Below are positions 36,958 to 46,247 of a stretch of DNA of 64,000 nt, piece after piece. The translations under genes were made by a program, and so were the position numbers. The stretch is taken from the NCBI RefSeq assembly GCF_000607165.1, contig NZ_JFZG01000004.1, forward strand, positions 186,001-250,000, written 5' to 3'. A model generated the notes under the pieces. It was not told where the DNA came from, searched no databases, and saw only the letters and a program-made list of their open reading frames with translations. The DNA is from Ralstonia pickettii (GTDB taxonomy: Bacteria; Pseudomonadota; Gammaproteobacteria; Burkholderiales; Burkholderiaceae). The first letter of the stretch is position 1; each line of letters starts with the position of its first letter.

Positions 36958-38631
36958 ATGAGTCAAGTCGTAGAAATCAAGGTGCCGGACATCGGCGACT
37001 ACAAAGACGTCCCGGTGATCGAAGTGCTGGTCAAGGCGGGCGATACCGTCAACGCCGAGGATTCGCTGGTCACGCTGGAGTCGGACAAGGCGACGATGGA
37101 CGTGCCCTCGCCCAAGAGCGGCGTCGTCAAGGAGGTGAAGATCAAGGTGGGCGACACTGTGTCGGAAGGCTCGCTGGTGCTGCTGCTCGAAGAGCAGGGC
37201 GCTGCTGCCGCGCCGGCCCCGGCGCCCCAAGCCGCACCGGCACCGGCTCCGGCCGCTGCTGCGTCGGCGCCCGCACCTGCCGCACAAGCACCGGCCTCCG
37301 CGCCCGCTGCTGTGGGTGGCGGTACGGTTGAGGTGAAAGTGCCGGACATCGGCGACTACACCGACGTGCCGGTCATCGAGATCAGCGTGAAGGTGGGCGA
37401 CAAGGTGGAAGCCGAGCAGTCGCTGATCACGCTCGAATCGGACAAGGCGACGATGGATGTGCCGTCGCCGGCCGCAGGTACTGTCAAGGAAATCCGCGTG
37501 AAGGTGGGCGATGCCGTGTCGCAAGGCACGCTGATCGTCGTGCTGGAAGGCGCGGGCGGTGCCGCCGCTGCTCCGGCTCCTGCACAAGCTCCGGCACCCG
37601 CACCGGTGGCCGCTGCACCGAGCCCGGCCCCAGCGGCTGCGCCCGCATCTGCTCCGGCCGCAGCGCCCGCTACGTACACCGCCGACACCGTCGGTACGGT
37701 CGGCAAGGCGGCCCACGCCAGCCCCTCGGTGCGCAAGTACGCGCGTGAGCTGGGCGTCAATGTGAGTCTCGTCGGCGGCACGGGTCCGAAGAATCGCATC
37801 ACGCAGGAAGACGTGCAGCGCTACGTCAAGGGTGTGATGAGCGGCCAGGCCGCGGCACCGGGCAAGGCTGCTGCGGGTGCACCGGCCGGCGGAGGCGAGC
37901 TGAACCTGCTGCCGTGGCCGAAGGTCGACTTCACCAAGTTCGGTCCGGTCGATCCGAAGCCGCTGTCGCGCATCAAAAAGATTTCGGGCGCGAACCTGCA
38001 CCGCAACTGGGTCATGATTCCGCACGTCACCAACAACGACGAAGCGGACATCACCGAGCTGGAAGCCTTCCGCGTGCAGATGAACAAGGACCACGAAAAG
38101 GCCGGCGTGAAGTTCACGATGCTGGCGTTCGTGATCAAGGCGGTCGTGGGTGCGCTCAAGAAATTCCCGACCTTCAACGCGAGCCTGGACGGCGACAACC
38201 TGGTCTTCAAGCAGTACTTCCACATCGGCTTTGCTGCCGATACGCCCAACGGGCTGATGGTGCCGGTGATCCGCGATGCGGACAAGAAGGGCCTGATCGA
38301 CATCGCCCGCGAAATGGCTGACCTGTCGAAGGCGGCCCGCGAAGGCAAGCTCAAGCCGGACCAGATGCAGGGCGGCTGCTTCTCGATCTCGTCGCTGGGT
38401 GGTATTGGCGGCACGAACTTCACGCCCATCATCAACGCACCGGAAGTGGCCATCCTTGGCCTGTCGCGTGGTTATCAGAAGCCCGTTTGGGACGGCAAGC
38501 AGTTCGTGCCGCGCCTGACGCTGCCGCTGTCGCTGTCGTACGATCACCGCGTGATCGACGGCGCGGAGGCAGCGCGCTTCAACGCGTATCTGGCCAGCGT
38601 GCTGGCGGATTTCCGCCGCGTCAGCCTGTAA
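36958..38631 (+). CDS. aceF: pyruvate dehydrogenase E2 (two lipoyl domains)
   Basis: Dihydrolipoamide acetyltransferase core, 557 residues. Two lipoyl domains with lipoylation at Lys44 and Lys163 (both ESDKATMDV), each followed by an Ala/Pro linker, then the E1/E3-binding domain (SPSVRKYARELGVN) and the catalytic domain with His530 (YDHRVIDGAEA). ATG 36958 begins [14 protein letters not shown]. The paired linkers are repetitive at DNA level. Confidence 0.97.
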   Translation: MSQVVEIKVPDIGDYKDVPVIEVLVKAGDTVNAEDSLVTLESDKATMDVPSPKSGVVKEVKIKVGDTVSEGSLVLLLEEQGAAAAPAPAPQAAPAPAPAAAASAPAPAAQAPASAPAAVGGGTVEVKVPDIGDYTDVPVIEISVKVGDKVEAEQSLITLESDKATMDVPSPAAGTVKEIRVKVGDAVSQGTLIVVLEGAGGAAAAPAPAQAPAPAPVAAAPSPAPAAAPASAPAAAPATYTADTVGTVGKAAHASPSVRKYARELGVNVSLVGGTGPKNRITQEDVQRYVKGVMSGQAAAPGKAAAGAPAGGGELNLLPWPKVDFTKFGPVDPKPLSRIKKISGANLHRNWVMIPHVTNNDEADITELEAFRVQMNKDHEKAGVKFTMLAFVIKAVVGALKKFPTFNASLDGDNLVFKQYFHIGFAADTPNGLMVPVIRDADKKGLIDIAREMADLSKAAREGKLKPDQMQGGCFSISSLGGIGGTNFTPIINAPEVAILGLSRGYQKPVWDGKQFVPRLTLPLSLSYDHRVIDGAEAARFNAYLASVLADFRRVSL

Positions 38632-38736
38632 GCCCGTACGGGCCCGGCACGCATCTGGCTTCGGGCCTGTGCGTGCCTGCCCGGCTGGGTTTGCAGCGGT
38701 CGGCGCACTGGTCAGTGGACTGATGGCGAGGACGAC

Positions 38737-39309
38737 ATGACGACGTGCGTGGTGGTCAAGAAAGACGGCGAAGTGGCGATTGCGGCCGATTCACTGGTGA
38801 CGTTCGGCGATACGCGCCTGGCGCGCGGCTACGAGCAGAACCAGAAGATCTTCCCGGTGGGCGATTCGCTGATCGCGTTGGCGGGTACGACGGCCCACTT
38901 CCCGGTCATGCGGAGCCTACTGGCGGGTCTGGCAGATGAGTGCCGCCTCGGCACGCGTGACGACGTCTTCCGAACCTTCCTCAAGGTGCATGAAAAGCTC
39001 AAGGACGAGTATTTCGTCAACACCAAGGAAGACGACGACGACCCCTACGAGTCGTCACAGATCACCTGCCTGATCGCCAACGCAACCGGCATCTACGGCG
39101 TCTATTCGTACCGCGAAGTGTTTGCGTTCGACCGCTTCTGGGGCATCGGTTCGGGGCGCAACTTTGCGCTGGGGGCCATGTCGGCGGTGTTCGATATGCC
39201 GGGCAAGTCGGCGGCGGACGTTGCACAGGTGGGCGTGTCCGCAGGTGTGGAGTTCGACAAGAGTTCGGGTGGCCCGATCGAAGTGCACACAGTCCGTCTG
39301 CAGGATTGA
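38737..39309 (+). CDS. HslV-like Ntn-hydrolase, betaproteobacterial proteasome homologue (BPH)
   Basis: A 190-residue protein aligning to HslV/proteasome beta subunits. It starts [11 protein letters not shown], so after Met removal Thr1 is a candidate nucleophile; Asp17 (AIAADS) matches HslV Asp17, and Lys36 (QNQKIF) falls where HslV has Lys33. [13 protein letters not shown] matches the HslV IGSGG segment. This fits the BPH family described in betaproteobacteria, which forms a double ring. No ATPase partner is encoded nearby. It sits between aceF (105-base gap) and lpdA (58-base gap). Peptidase activity is unproven. Confidence 0.85.
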   Translation: MTTCVVVKKDGEVAIAADSLVTFGDTRLARGYEQNQKIFPVGDSLIALAGTTAHFPVMRSLLAGLADECRLGTRDDVFRTFLKVHEKLKDEYFVNTKEDDDDPYESSQITCLIANATGIYGVYSYREVFAFDRFWGIGSGRNFALGAMSAVFDMPGKSAADVAQVGVSAGVEFDKSSGGPIEVHTVRLQD

Positions 39310-39367
39310 AAAGCGTCAGCGGGCCCGGGCGATGCCGGGTGCCGACGACAAGAACAAGGAGTCAGGA

Positions 39368-41149
39368 ATGAGCGTGGTGGAAATCAAGGTGCCGGATATC
39401 GGCGATTTCGATGCAGTGGAAGTCATCGAAGTGCTGATCAAGGCGGGCGATACCGTGGCGCCCGAGCAGTCGCTGATCGTGCTGGAATCCGACAAGGCCA
39501 GCATGGAAGTGCCGTCGGACGTGGCCGGCAAGATCGTCGACGTGAAGGTCAAGGTGGGCGACAAGGTCAGCAAGGGCACGGTGATCGCGACGGCGGAAGC
39601 TGGCGCGGCTGCTGCTCCGGCGCCTGCTCAAGCACCGGCTCCGGTCTCAACGCCTGCTGCCGCACCGGCAGCGTCGGCCCCCGCACCACAAGCGGCCAAA
39701 CACGCCGGCAGTGCCGACATCGAATGCGACATGCTCGTCCTCGGCTCCGGGCCGGGCGGTTACTCGGCAGCTTTCCGCAGCGCCGATCTGGGCATGAACA
39801 CCGTGCTGGTCGAGCGTTTCTCCACGTTGGGCGGCGTTTGCCTGAACGTGGGCTGCATCCCGTCCAAGGCGCTGCTGCACACGGCCGCCGTAATGGATGA
39901 AGTGAAGGCGATGGCCGCGCACGGCATTGTCTACAGCGAGCCCACGGTTGATATCAACCAACTGCGCAAGCACAAGGAATCCGTCATCGGCAAGCTGACC
40001 GGCGGGCTGGCCGGTATGGCCAAGGCACGCAAGGTGCAGGTCGTGCGCGGCGTCGGCGCGTTCCTCGATCCGAACCACCTCGAAGTGCAACTGACGAGCG
40101 GCGACGGCAAGGAAACGACCGGCGAGAAGAAGGTCATCCGCTTCGCCAAAGCGATCATCGCTGCGGGTAGCGAGGCCGTGAAGCTGCCGTTCATTCCGCA
40201 AGATCCGCGCATCGTCGATTCGACAGGCGCGCTGGAGCTGCGCGAAGTGCCGGCCAAGATGCTGGTCATCGGTGGCGGCATCATCGGCTTGGAAATGGCC
40301 ACGGTGTACAGCACGCTGGGCGCCCGCATCGACGTGGTGGAAATGCTCGACGGCCTGATGCAAGGCGCTGACCGCGACCTCGTCAAGGTGTGGGACAAAA
40401 TGAACAAGAGCCGCTTCGACAAGGTCATGCTCAAGACCAAGACGGTCGGGGTGGAGGCCAAGCCGGACGGCATCTACGTCAAGTTCGAAGGCGAAGCTGC
40501 ACCGGCCGAGCCGCAACGCTATGACACGGTGCTGGTGGCCGTGGGCCGCGCTCCGAACGGCAAACGCATCGGCGCGGAAAAGGCCGGCGTGGCCGTGACT
40601 GACCGCGGCTTCATCGACGTGGATAAGCAGCAGCGCACGAATGTGCCGCACATCTTCGCGATCGGCGACATCGTGGGTCAGCCGATGCTGGCACACAAGG
40701 CCGTGCACGAAGGCCACGTGGCGGCCGAAGCTGCGCACGGCGAGAAGGCGTATTTCGACGCCAAGCAGATTCCGTCGGTCGCCTATACCGATCCGGAAGT
40801 GGCCTGGGCAGGCCTGACCGAAGACCAGTGCAAGGCGCAGGGCATCAAGTACGGCAAGGGCGTGTTCCCCTGGGCTGCATCGGGCCGCGCAATTGCCAAC
40901 GGCCGCGACGAGGGCTTCACCAAGCTCATCTTCGACGAAGAAACGCACCGCATCATTGGCGGCGGTATCGTCGGCACGCATGCAGGCGACCTCATCGGCG
41001 AGGTTTGCCTGGCCATCGAGATGGGCGCGGACGCCGTGGATATCGGTAAGACCATTCACCCGCATCCGACGCTCGGTGAGTCGGTGGGTATGGCTGCAGA
41101 AATCTACGAAGGCGTTTGCACGGACGTGCCGCCGGCTCGCAAGCGTTGA
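39368..41149 (+). CDS. lpdA: dihydrolipoyl dehydrogenase with N-terminal lipoyl domain
   Basis: E3 flavoprotein of 593 residues that reoxidises lipoamide. It carries its own lipoyl domain (Lys43, ESDKASMEV) and an Ala/Pro linker before the FAD fold ([14 protein letters not shown]). Redox pair Cys158/Cys163 ([13 protein letters not shown]) and catalytic His566 in the C-terminal HPHPTLGES motif are present. AGGA precedes ATG 39368; upstream open codons are not homologous. The E3-fused lipoyl domain is known from Ralstonia/Cupriavidus and Neisseria relatives. Confidence 0.97.
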   Translation: MSVVEIKVPDIGDFDAVEVIEVLIKAGDTVAPEQSLIVLESDKASMEVPSDVAGKIVDVKVKVGDKVSKGTVIATAEAGAAAAPAPAQAPAPVSTPAAAPAASAPAPQAAKHAGSADIECDMLVLGSGPGGYSAAFRSADLGMNTVLVERFSTLGGVCLNVGCIPSKALLHTAAVMDEVKAMAAHGIVYSEPTVDINQLRKHKESVIGKLTGGLAGMAKARKVQVVRGVGAFLDPNHLEVQLTSGDGKETTGEKKVIRFAKAIIAAGSEAVKLPFIPQDPRIVDSTGALELREVPAKMLVIGGGIIGLEMATVYSTLGARIDVVEMLDGLMQGADRDLVKVWDKMNKSRFDKVMLKTKTVGVEAKPDGIYVKFEGEAAPAEPQRYDTVLVAVGRAPNGKRIGAEKAGVAVTDRGFIDVDKQQRTNVPHIFAIGDIVGQPMLAHKAVHEGHVAAEAAHGEKAYFDAKQIPSVAYTDPEVAWAGLTEDQCKAQGIKYGKGVFPWAASGRAIANGRDEGFTKLIFDEETHRIIGGGIVGTHAGDLIGEVCLAIEMGADAVDIGKTIHPHPTLGESVGMAAEIYEGVCTDVPPARKR

Positions 41150-41162
41150 ACTGCAATTAACC

Positions 41163-41194
41163 GCCAGATTTTAGAACACACTCTGAAATCTGGC
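41163..41194 (+). repeat. inverted repeat after lpdA
   Basis: Perfect 9-bp repeat GCCAGATTT / AAATCTGGC with a 14-base loop, 14 bases after the lpdA stop and just before the true terminator. Possibly an mRNA-stabilising stem. Confidence 0.5.
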
Positions 41195-41206
41195 TGGCAA
41201 AAAGGA

Positions 41207-41238
41207 AGGGCCACTCGATTGGGTGGCCCTTTTTTTTG
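41207..41238 (+). terminator. terminator after lpdA
   Basis: Stem AGGGCCAC / GTGGCCCT with a seven-base loop, then eight T. Ends the pyruvate dehydrogenase operon. Confidence 0.88.
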
Positions 41239-41258
41239 GGGGGCGATGTGGCGGCTGG

Positions 41259-41819
41259 TCAGTGCCGAGGCTCAGTCGGACGCCGATGCCGACGTAGCAG
41301 GCGCACCGCTGCGATCAGGCGGCGCCATATCTGTTGTATCAACCCATGTCGACGGGCGCGCCAGACGGCAATTCGTACCTGCAGGGCTTGCCAAGTCGGC
41401 GTTGCCTCCAGAACGGCAACCATGCGCTGCTTCCAAGCCAGGAACGCAGATTCCCAGCGGGCATACCAGGCGATCGTGTGCAACTGTGGGCGCACGGCGG
41501 AATAGATGCGCACGCCCAGCCCCGTACTGACGATTTTCGCTGCGACCAGAACCATGGCGCCGGCAATGAGATGGCCTCGCGCCAGCACATAGACGGCCGC
41601 CAGCTTGAACGGCAACAATGCGAGCATTGGCAGGGCAAAGGCGCAGAGAGCTTCGATGGGCTCCAGCTGCGCCAACTTCCGCTCCGCCGCTTGGACCCAC
41701 GGATGCGCCGCCAGACGGGCGGTTGCCCGCTGCATGACGTTCCAGATCCACTCTTCTAACAGCAGGATAAGCGCAGCCACGACGATCAAACTTCGCTTGG
41801 CCAGGGATTCGCGAGACAT
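41259..41819 (-). CDS. membrane protein of unknown function
   Basis: A 186-residue basic protein with an N-terminal membrane helix (SLIVVAALILLLEEWIWNVM) and a central hydrophobic region of one or two helices (ALCAFALPMLALLPFKLAAV, then HLIAGAMVLVAAKIVS). The Arg-rich C-terminal tail carries no domain I know. The start at 41819 (MSRESLAKRS) is chosen because codons upstream are not protein-like; no clear ribosome site. The competing frame at 41272-41919 lacks membrane segments. Confidence 0.7.
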   Translation of the reverse strand: MSRESLAKRSLIVVAALILLLEEWIWNVMQRATARLAAHPWVQAAERKLAQLEPIEALCAFALPMLALLPFKLAAVYVLARGHLIAGAMVLVAAKIVSTGLGVRIYSAVRPQLHTIAWYARWESAFLAWKQRMVAVLEATPTWQALQVRIAVWRARRHGLIQQIWRRLIAAVRLLRRHRRPTEPRH

Positions 41820-41917
41820 TGGGAAGGACGGGGGGGCGGCGGGCCGCAATACAGGATGGAGCGTCGGCTGCGTGTAAAAGTTCGCAATTTGAAGAGCGAG
41901 ACGTTTCCCTCGCACAC

Positions 41918-41941
41918 AAAAAACCCGGCCGAAGCCGGGCT
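41918..41941 (-). terminator. second minus-strand terminator downstream of phasin
   Basis: Read on minus: AGCCCGGC-TTCG-GCCGGGT followed by TTTTTT. A UUCG-type tetraloop hairpin that backs up the first phasin terminator and shields the membrane-protein gene. Confidence 0.8.
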
Positions 41942-42096
41942 AAAGGTACCCACTGATCACCACTGAGGACAGGTTTCGGTAGCGGGACCGAGGAGACAAT
42001 CTAACGAACACGATGGAATGGACTGCGGGGCGCGCGTTTCGGTTCCGCGCAAATGCGCGCAAACGACGCGTTTGGAGGAGCGGCTCGACGGCCAAA

Positions 42097-42126
42097 ACAA
42101 AACGGGCCTCCCGGAGGAGGCCCGCT
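42097..42126 (-). terminator. terminator of phasin gene
   Basis: Read on minus: GCGGGCCTCC-TCCG-GGAGGCCCGTTTTG, a near-perfect 10-bp stem with tetraloop and short T-run, 36 bases after the phasin stop. Confidence 0.85.
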
Positions 42127-42161
42127 TGAGCAAGCAGGTAACTGCTGCAGCAGCCTAGCGC

Positions 42162-42743
42162 TTAGGCAGCGGTCGTTGCCGACTTCTTGCCGGTAGCAGC
42201 GCGCGCTTGGGCCGAAGCTTGGGCAGTTGCCTTGCTGGCAGCGTTGGCAGCAGCGTGGAAGTTGCTTTCAGCCAGTTCCACAGCTTGCTTGGTAGCCTTC
42301 TGCACCGAGTCGTAGGCGTTGTTGGCAGCCGACAGAGCCGACTTCACCAGGGCAACTGCCGATTCCGAACCGGCCGGAGCGTTCTTCGACACGTTGTCGA
42401 CCAGCGCTTGCAGCTTGCGGCTGTTTTCAGCGATCTGCACTTCAGCAGCCTTGCTGAATTCGGTTTGCGTGTCCGAAGCGATTTCGTACAGGTGGCGGCT
42501 GTAAGCCAGAACCTTTTCAGCCAGGGGCTGCACGGCGGCGGTTTGCACCGACAGCAACTCTTGCGCGTCCTTGGCGGTGAGCGCCTTCTTGGCGTGTTCG
42601 ACGTTCTCGGCCAGGGTGGCCTTGACGACTTGCAGGTTCAGCTCGACCAGCTTTTCGACGCCTTCAAATGCCTTGTTGGTCAGGCCGAAGAAGGTTTCCA
42701 GGTTGGCCTTGTGCGCCGCAGCGATCTGTTCCTGAGTCAGCAT
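42162..42743 (-). CDS. phaP: phasin (PHB granule-associated protein)
   Basis: A 193-residue helical amphipathic protein of the PhaP family: [20 protein letters not shown] start, repeated Ala/Lys/Glu helices and a C-terminal Ala/Thr-rich tail. It coats polyhydroxybutyrate granules. GGAGAG lies before ATG 42743. Two inverted repeats upstream (42874-42934) may be operator sites. The codon use looks like that of a highly expressed gene. Confidence 0.95.
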   Translation of the reverse strand: MLTQEQIAAAHKANLETFFGLTNKAFEGVEKLVELNLQVVKATLAENVEHAKKALTAKDAQELLSVQTAAVQPLAEKVLAYSRHLYEIASDTQTEFSKAAEVQIAENSRKLQALVDNVSKNAPAGSESAVALVKSALSAANNAYDSVQKATKQAVELAESNFHAAANAASKATAQASAQARAATGKKSATTAA

Positions 42744-43144
42744 GTTGTCTCTCCAAATACAAAGGTGGGTCGGGGAATCAAAATGAAAATTTAGATCGCC
42801 CAGATGTACAAAGCATGACGGTCAGCGTCGGGCCTTCCAGGCGACATCGCGATGAATTAGGGATGGTGCATCGCAACAATTTCATTGTTGTTGAATGTCA
42901 AACCAGTGTCAAGCGTCCTTTGTGCATCGCACAAAAATCAGAATTCGTTGATTTTCCGTGCACAGGAATTGCGCGACCAACCGTTTGGCGTAATTTTTTG
43001 TGGCAGAAAAATGCGCGTGTGTGGTGCAGGTGAAATGCATTTGACCAGTTCCGGCGGTAATTCCGTCTCAAAAAACATACGAGTGCAGCGTAGGTTAGGA
43101 TGCGCCCGAGTGCCATTTTTGTTGCGTTGCGATTTCTGATTCAC
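42744..43144. other. divergent intergenic region, phaP / deacetylase gene
   Basis: A 401-base AT-richer region controlling both directions. It contains two inverted repeats (listed separately) and a minus-strand TTGACA at 42896-42901. No gene seen. Confidence 0.6.
42874..42934. promoter_or_regulatory. paired inverted repeats upstream of phaP
   Basis: CAACAAT-TTC-ATTGTTG (42874-42890) and TTGTGC-ATC-GCACAA (42920-42934) are both perfect. GTGCATCGCA occurs twice, at 42866-42875 and 42922-42931, 56 bases apart. Placement upstream of a phasin gene suggests sites for a PHB-responsive repressor (PhaR-like). Inference only. Confidence 0.4.
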
Positions 43145-44107
43145 ATGCGGGCGTTCTACACCGACCACTTTGTCTTGCCGTTGCCGCCGGGCCACCGGTT
43201 TCCCATGCGCAAGTACAGCGATCTGCGGGCACGGGTTTTAGCCGACGTGCCGGGGCTGTCCATGCATGAGGCGCCGCGCGCCGAGGACGACGCATTGCTG
43301 CTGGCGCACACGTCTGAATATGTGGAAGCGGTAAGCGCCGGTCGGCTTGACCCGGCGCGCCAGCGCGAGATCGGGTTTCCTTGGTCGCCGGAAATGGTGG
43401 AGCGCAGTCGCCGTTCTGCCGGCGCGACGATGGCCGCAAGCGAAGCCGCGTTGGCGGATGGGATTGCCGTCAACCTGGCGGGTGGGACGCACCATGCCTA
43501 TGCGGACAAGGGCGGTGGCTTCTGTGTATTTAATGACGCAGCCATCGCCTCGCGCTGGATGCAGCGCCAATCAGGCAGGTCGCCGGCGGATTTTCCGGTC
43601 GCCATCATTGATCTGGACGTACATCAGGGCAACGGCACGGCGTCGATCCTGCGCGATGACGCCACCGTTTTCACCTTGTCGCTGCACGGCGAGAAGAACT
43701 ACCCGTTCCGGAAGGAAGCGTCGGATCTGGACATCGGTCTGCACGATGGCTGCGGCGACGAGGACTATCTACAGGCGCTGACCGGCGCACTCGATATCCT
43801 GGCCGGGCGCTTCAGGCCGCAGTTGATCATCTATCTGGCCGGCGCGGATCCGCATGAGGGCGACCGTCTTGGCCGGCTCAAATTGACCCTGGAGGGGCTG
43901 GCCCGGCGTGATCAGGAAGTCTTCGACTTCGCCTATCAACGGCGCATACCGATTGCCGTTACCATGGCGGGCGGCTACGGCAACAATATCGACGATACCG
44001 TGGCCGTCCATGCGCAGACCATCGCGCTGGCTGCCCGGCACGCACTGCGTTGGGCGGCTCGCGACGAGGCTGCCGCCGCATCGAACTCTCTTCCGCTTTC
44101 CGCATGA
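43145..44107 (+). CDS. histone-deacetylase-like amidohydrolase
   Basis: A 320-residue arginase/deacetylase-fold protein. Zinc and catalytic features are GGTHHAYADKGGGFCVFND (His pair), IDLDVHQGNGTA (Asp/His ligands), GADPHEGDRLGRL (Asp) and a C-terminal AGGYGNN tyrosine. Bacterial members deacetylate small acetylated amines or acetyl-lysine proteins; the substrate is unknown. ATG 43145 is chosen, and another in-frame Met 15 codons upstream is possible. Overlaps the next gene by four bases. Confidence 0.92.
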   Translation: MRAFYTDHFVLPLPPGHRFPMRKYSDLRARVLADVPGLSMHEAPRAEDDALLLAHTSEYVEAVSAGRLDPARQREIGFPWSPEMVERSRRSAGATMAASEAALADGIAVNLAGGTHHAYADKGGGFCVFNDAAIASRWMQRQSGRSPADFPVAIIDLDVHQGNGTASILRDDATVFTLSLHGEKNYPFRKEASDLDIGLHDGCGDEDYLQALTGALDILAGRFRPQLIIYLAGADPHEGDRLGRLKLTLEGLARRDQEVFDFAYQRRIPIAVTMAGGYGNNIDDTVAVHAQTIALAARHALRWAARDEAAAASNSLPLSA

Positions 44108-45021
44108 CCCAAGCGTCTTCCGTCGCGCCAGCCTCAGCGCGCGGCTCTCTGTTTGTCGTTGCCATGCCGTGGCTGTTCGTGCTGATCTGGAGCACGGGCT
44201 TTATCGTGGCCAAGTACGGGATGCCGTACGCCGAACCGATCACGTTTCTGTTTTTCCGCTTCGTAGGCGTGCTGGTGTGCCTGCTGCCGCTGGTATGGCT
44301 GGCGCGCGTGCCGTTGCCGCGCCGCGCCGGCACGGGCGAAGCCGATTGGGCGACAGTCGGCCATATCGCGGTGGCCGGCTTGCTGATGCAATGGGGTTAC
44401 CTGGCGGGCGTCTGGGCTGCGGTCAAGCTGGGCATGCCGGCAGGCATGACTGCGCTGATCGTCGGCATGCAGCCGATTCTGACCGCGCTGTACGTCTCGA
44501 TGCGAGGGGAGCGTGTGTCGGGTCGCCAATGGATGGGGCTGCTGTGCGGCATCGCAGGCGTGGGCCTAGTGGTGGCCAATAAGCTGCATCTGGCGGGCGT
44601 CGGTGTGACGACGCTTGCGCTTTGCGTGGGCGCGTTGCTGTCGATCACCGTCGGCACGCTGTATCAAAAGCGCCATTGCCCGGTGTTCGACCTGCGGATG
44701 GGCGCGTGCATTCAGTTCGGGGCATCGGCGCTGCTGTGTCTGCCGTTCATGTTTTTGTTTGAGACGCGCGAGGTGCATTGGACGCTGCCGATGATCGGCT
44801 CGCTGGTGTGGTCGGTACTGGCGCTGTCGATCGGCGCAATCTCGCTGCTGTTTGTGCTGATCCGCAAAGGCGCGGCCACCAAGGTGACGTCGCTCCTGTA
44901 TCTCACACCGCCGACGACCGCCGTGATGGCCTGGGCGCTTTTAGGCGAGCGATTTCCGCCGCTCGCCGCGTTGGGCATGGTGATTGCCGCGTGTGGTGTG
45001 GCGCTCGTCATCCGTAAGTGA
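44104..45021 (+). CDS. DMT-family (EamA) exporter
   Basis: A 305-residue inner-membrane protein with about ten hydrophobic segments in two EamA repeats (LFVLIWSTGFIVAKYGMPYA in the first). Likely a metabolite or amino-acid exporter; substrate unknown. The ATGA overlap with the deacetylase-like gene shows coupling, which hints that the exporter and hydrolase share a substrate. Confidence 0.92.
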   Translation: MTQASSVAPASARGSLFVVAMPWLFVLIWSTGFIVAKYGMPYAEPITFLFFRFVGVLVCLLPLVWLARVPLPRRAGTGEADWATVGHIAVAGLLMQWGYLAGVWAAVKLGMPAGMTALIVGMQPILTALYVSMRGERVSGRQWMGLLCGIAGVGLVVANKLHLAGVGVTTLALCVGALLSITVGTLYQKRHCPVFDLRMGACIQFGASALLCLPFMFLFETREVHWTLPMIGSLVWSVLALSIGAISLLFVLIRKGAATKVTSLLYLTPPTTAVMAWALLGERFPPLAALGMVIAACGVALVIRK

Positions 45022-45079
45022 CCGAGGTTTAGCGGCTGGCGTATCCTGATCACTTTCCACCGTCACCTGCCCGCTGCCC

Positions 45080-45523
45080 ATGAGTACGCAACGCCAGACG
45101 CGCGACGACTACCGCCACTTCCACACCATCACCACGCGCTGGATGGACAACGACGTCTACGGCCACGTCAACAACGTCGTCTATTACAGCTACTTCGACA
45201 CCGTGGTGAACGCCTACCTGATCCAGCAGGGCGTGCTGGATCTGGAGCATAGCGACACCATCGGCCTCGTCATCGAGACGCAGTGCAATTACTTCGCGCC
45301 GCTGTCGTTTCCCGACCCGGTTGTGGCAGGGCTGCGCGTTGCGCGCCTGGGCAACACGAGCGTGCGCTATGAAGTGGGCCTCTTCCGCGGCGACGCGCAA
45401 GAGGCCGCAGCGCAGGGCCATTTCGTGCACGTCTATGTCGACCGCGAAACGCGTCGGCCGGTGCCGCTGCCCGATGCGCTGCGTGCCGTGCTCGAACCGC
45501 TTGCGTCCAATATCACCGCTTGA
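45080..45523 (+). CDS. acyl-CoA thioesterase (4-hydroxybenzoyl-CoA type)
   Basis: A 147-residue hot-dog-fold protein with the catalytic loop [20 protein letters not shown] at residues ~26-45, whose Asp and following Gly-His match the 4HBT-type active site. Probably hydrolyses an acyl- or aryl-CoA. It starts 58 bases after the exporter gene. Confidence 0.93.
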   Translation: MSTQRQTRDDYRHFHTITTRWMDNDVYGHVNNVVYYSYFDTVVNAYLIQQGVLDLEHSDTIGLVIETQCNYFAPLSFPDPVVAGLRVARLGNTSVRYEVGLFRGDAQEAAAQGHFVHVYVDRETRRPVPLPDALRAVLEPLASNITA

Positions 45524-45539
45524 ATTCTTGCGCATCGCC

Positions 45540-46247
45540 ATGACCGACCGACGCCCCACCTTCGCAGAAGTCGAACTTGTCGATCAGGCAATCACTTCGC
45601 GCCGGTCTGTTCGCGCGTTCTTGCCGACGCCCGTTGCCCGCGAAGACATTGAAGCGATCCTGGATGTGGCACGCCGTGCGCCGTCAGGCAGCAATACGCA
45701 GCCGTGGAAAGTCTATGTGCTCACGGGCGAATCGAAGACGCGCTTGTCCGAATCTGTGTTGGCGGCGTACGCCCACCCGGAGGTCGACACGCTGCATCGC
45801 GAGGAGTATCCGTACTACCCGCGCACGTGGATTGATCCGTATCAGAGCCGGCGCCGCAAGGTTGGTTGGGATCTCTATGGCTTGCTCGGCATCGAGCGCG
45901 CCGACAAGGAGCGCATGCACGCGCAGCACGCGCGCAACTTCCGCTTCTTCGATGCGCCGGTCGGAATCATCTTCACGATTGACCGTGTGATGGAGCAGGG
46001 CAGTTGGCTCGATTACGGCATGTTTCTGGAAGCCGTGATGGTGGGGGCGCGTGCTCGTGGCATCGACACGTGTCCACAGGCCGCTTTCACGCAGTTCCAT
46101 CGGATCATCGCTGAGCATCTCGCGCTGACCGATGATGAGATGGTCGTCTGCGGCATGTCGATGGGTTATGCGAACCCCGCTGCAATCGAGAACACGCTCA
46201 TCACTGAGCGCACACCTGTCTCCGACTTCACTCGCTTCCTTGACTGA
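45540..46247 (+). CDS. nitroreductase-family flavoprotein
   Basis: A 235-residue FMN-binding protein with RRSVRAFLPTPV and ARRAPSGSNTQPWKVYVL near the N-terminus and a C-terminal GMSMGYANP. It reduces nitro compounds or quinones; physiological substrate unknown. ATG 45540 follows the thioesterase stop by 16 bases, so the two are likely co-transcribed. Confidence 0.92.
   Translation: MTDRRPTFAEVELVDQAITSRRSVRAFLPTPVAREDIEAILDVARRAPSGSNTQPWKVYVLTGESKTRLSESVLAAYAHPEVDTLHREEYPYYPRTWIDPYQSRRRKVGWDLYGLLGIERADKERMHAQHARNFRFFDAPVGIIFTIDRVMEQGSWLDYGMFLEAVMVGARARGIDTCPQAAFTQFHRIIAEHLALTDDEMVVCGMSMGYANPAAIENTLITERTPVSDFTRFLD

Larger units (their letters stand above)
41820..42161. other. intergenic, membrane protein / phasin
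   Basis: A 342-base stretch that holds two minus-strand terminators for the phasin gene (listed separately) and presumably the promoter of the membrane-protein gene. Nothing else recognised. Confidence 0.6.

Noticed and set aside
36679-38547. 622-codon Arg/Gly-rich frame opposite aceF
   Set aside because: Mirror of the aceF Ala/Pro linkers; no independent evidence.
41272-41919. 215-codon minus-strand frame overlapping the membrane protein
   Set aside because: Arg/Ala/Gly shadow without membrane helices; the 41259-41819 frame has clear hydrophobic segments.
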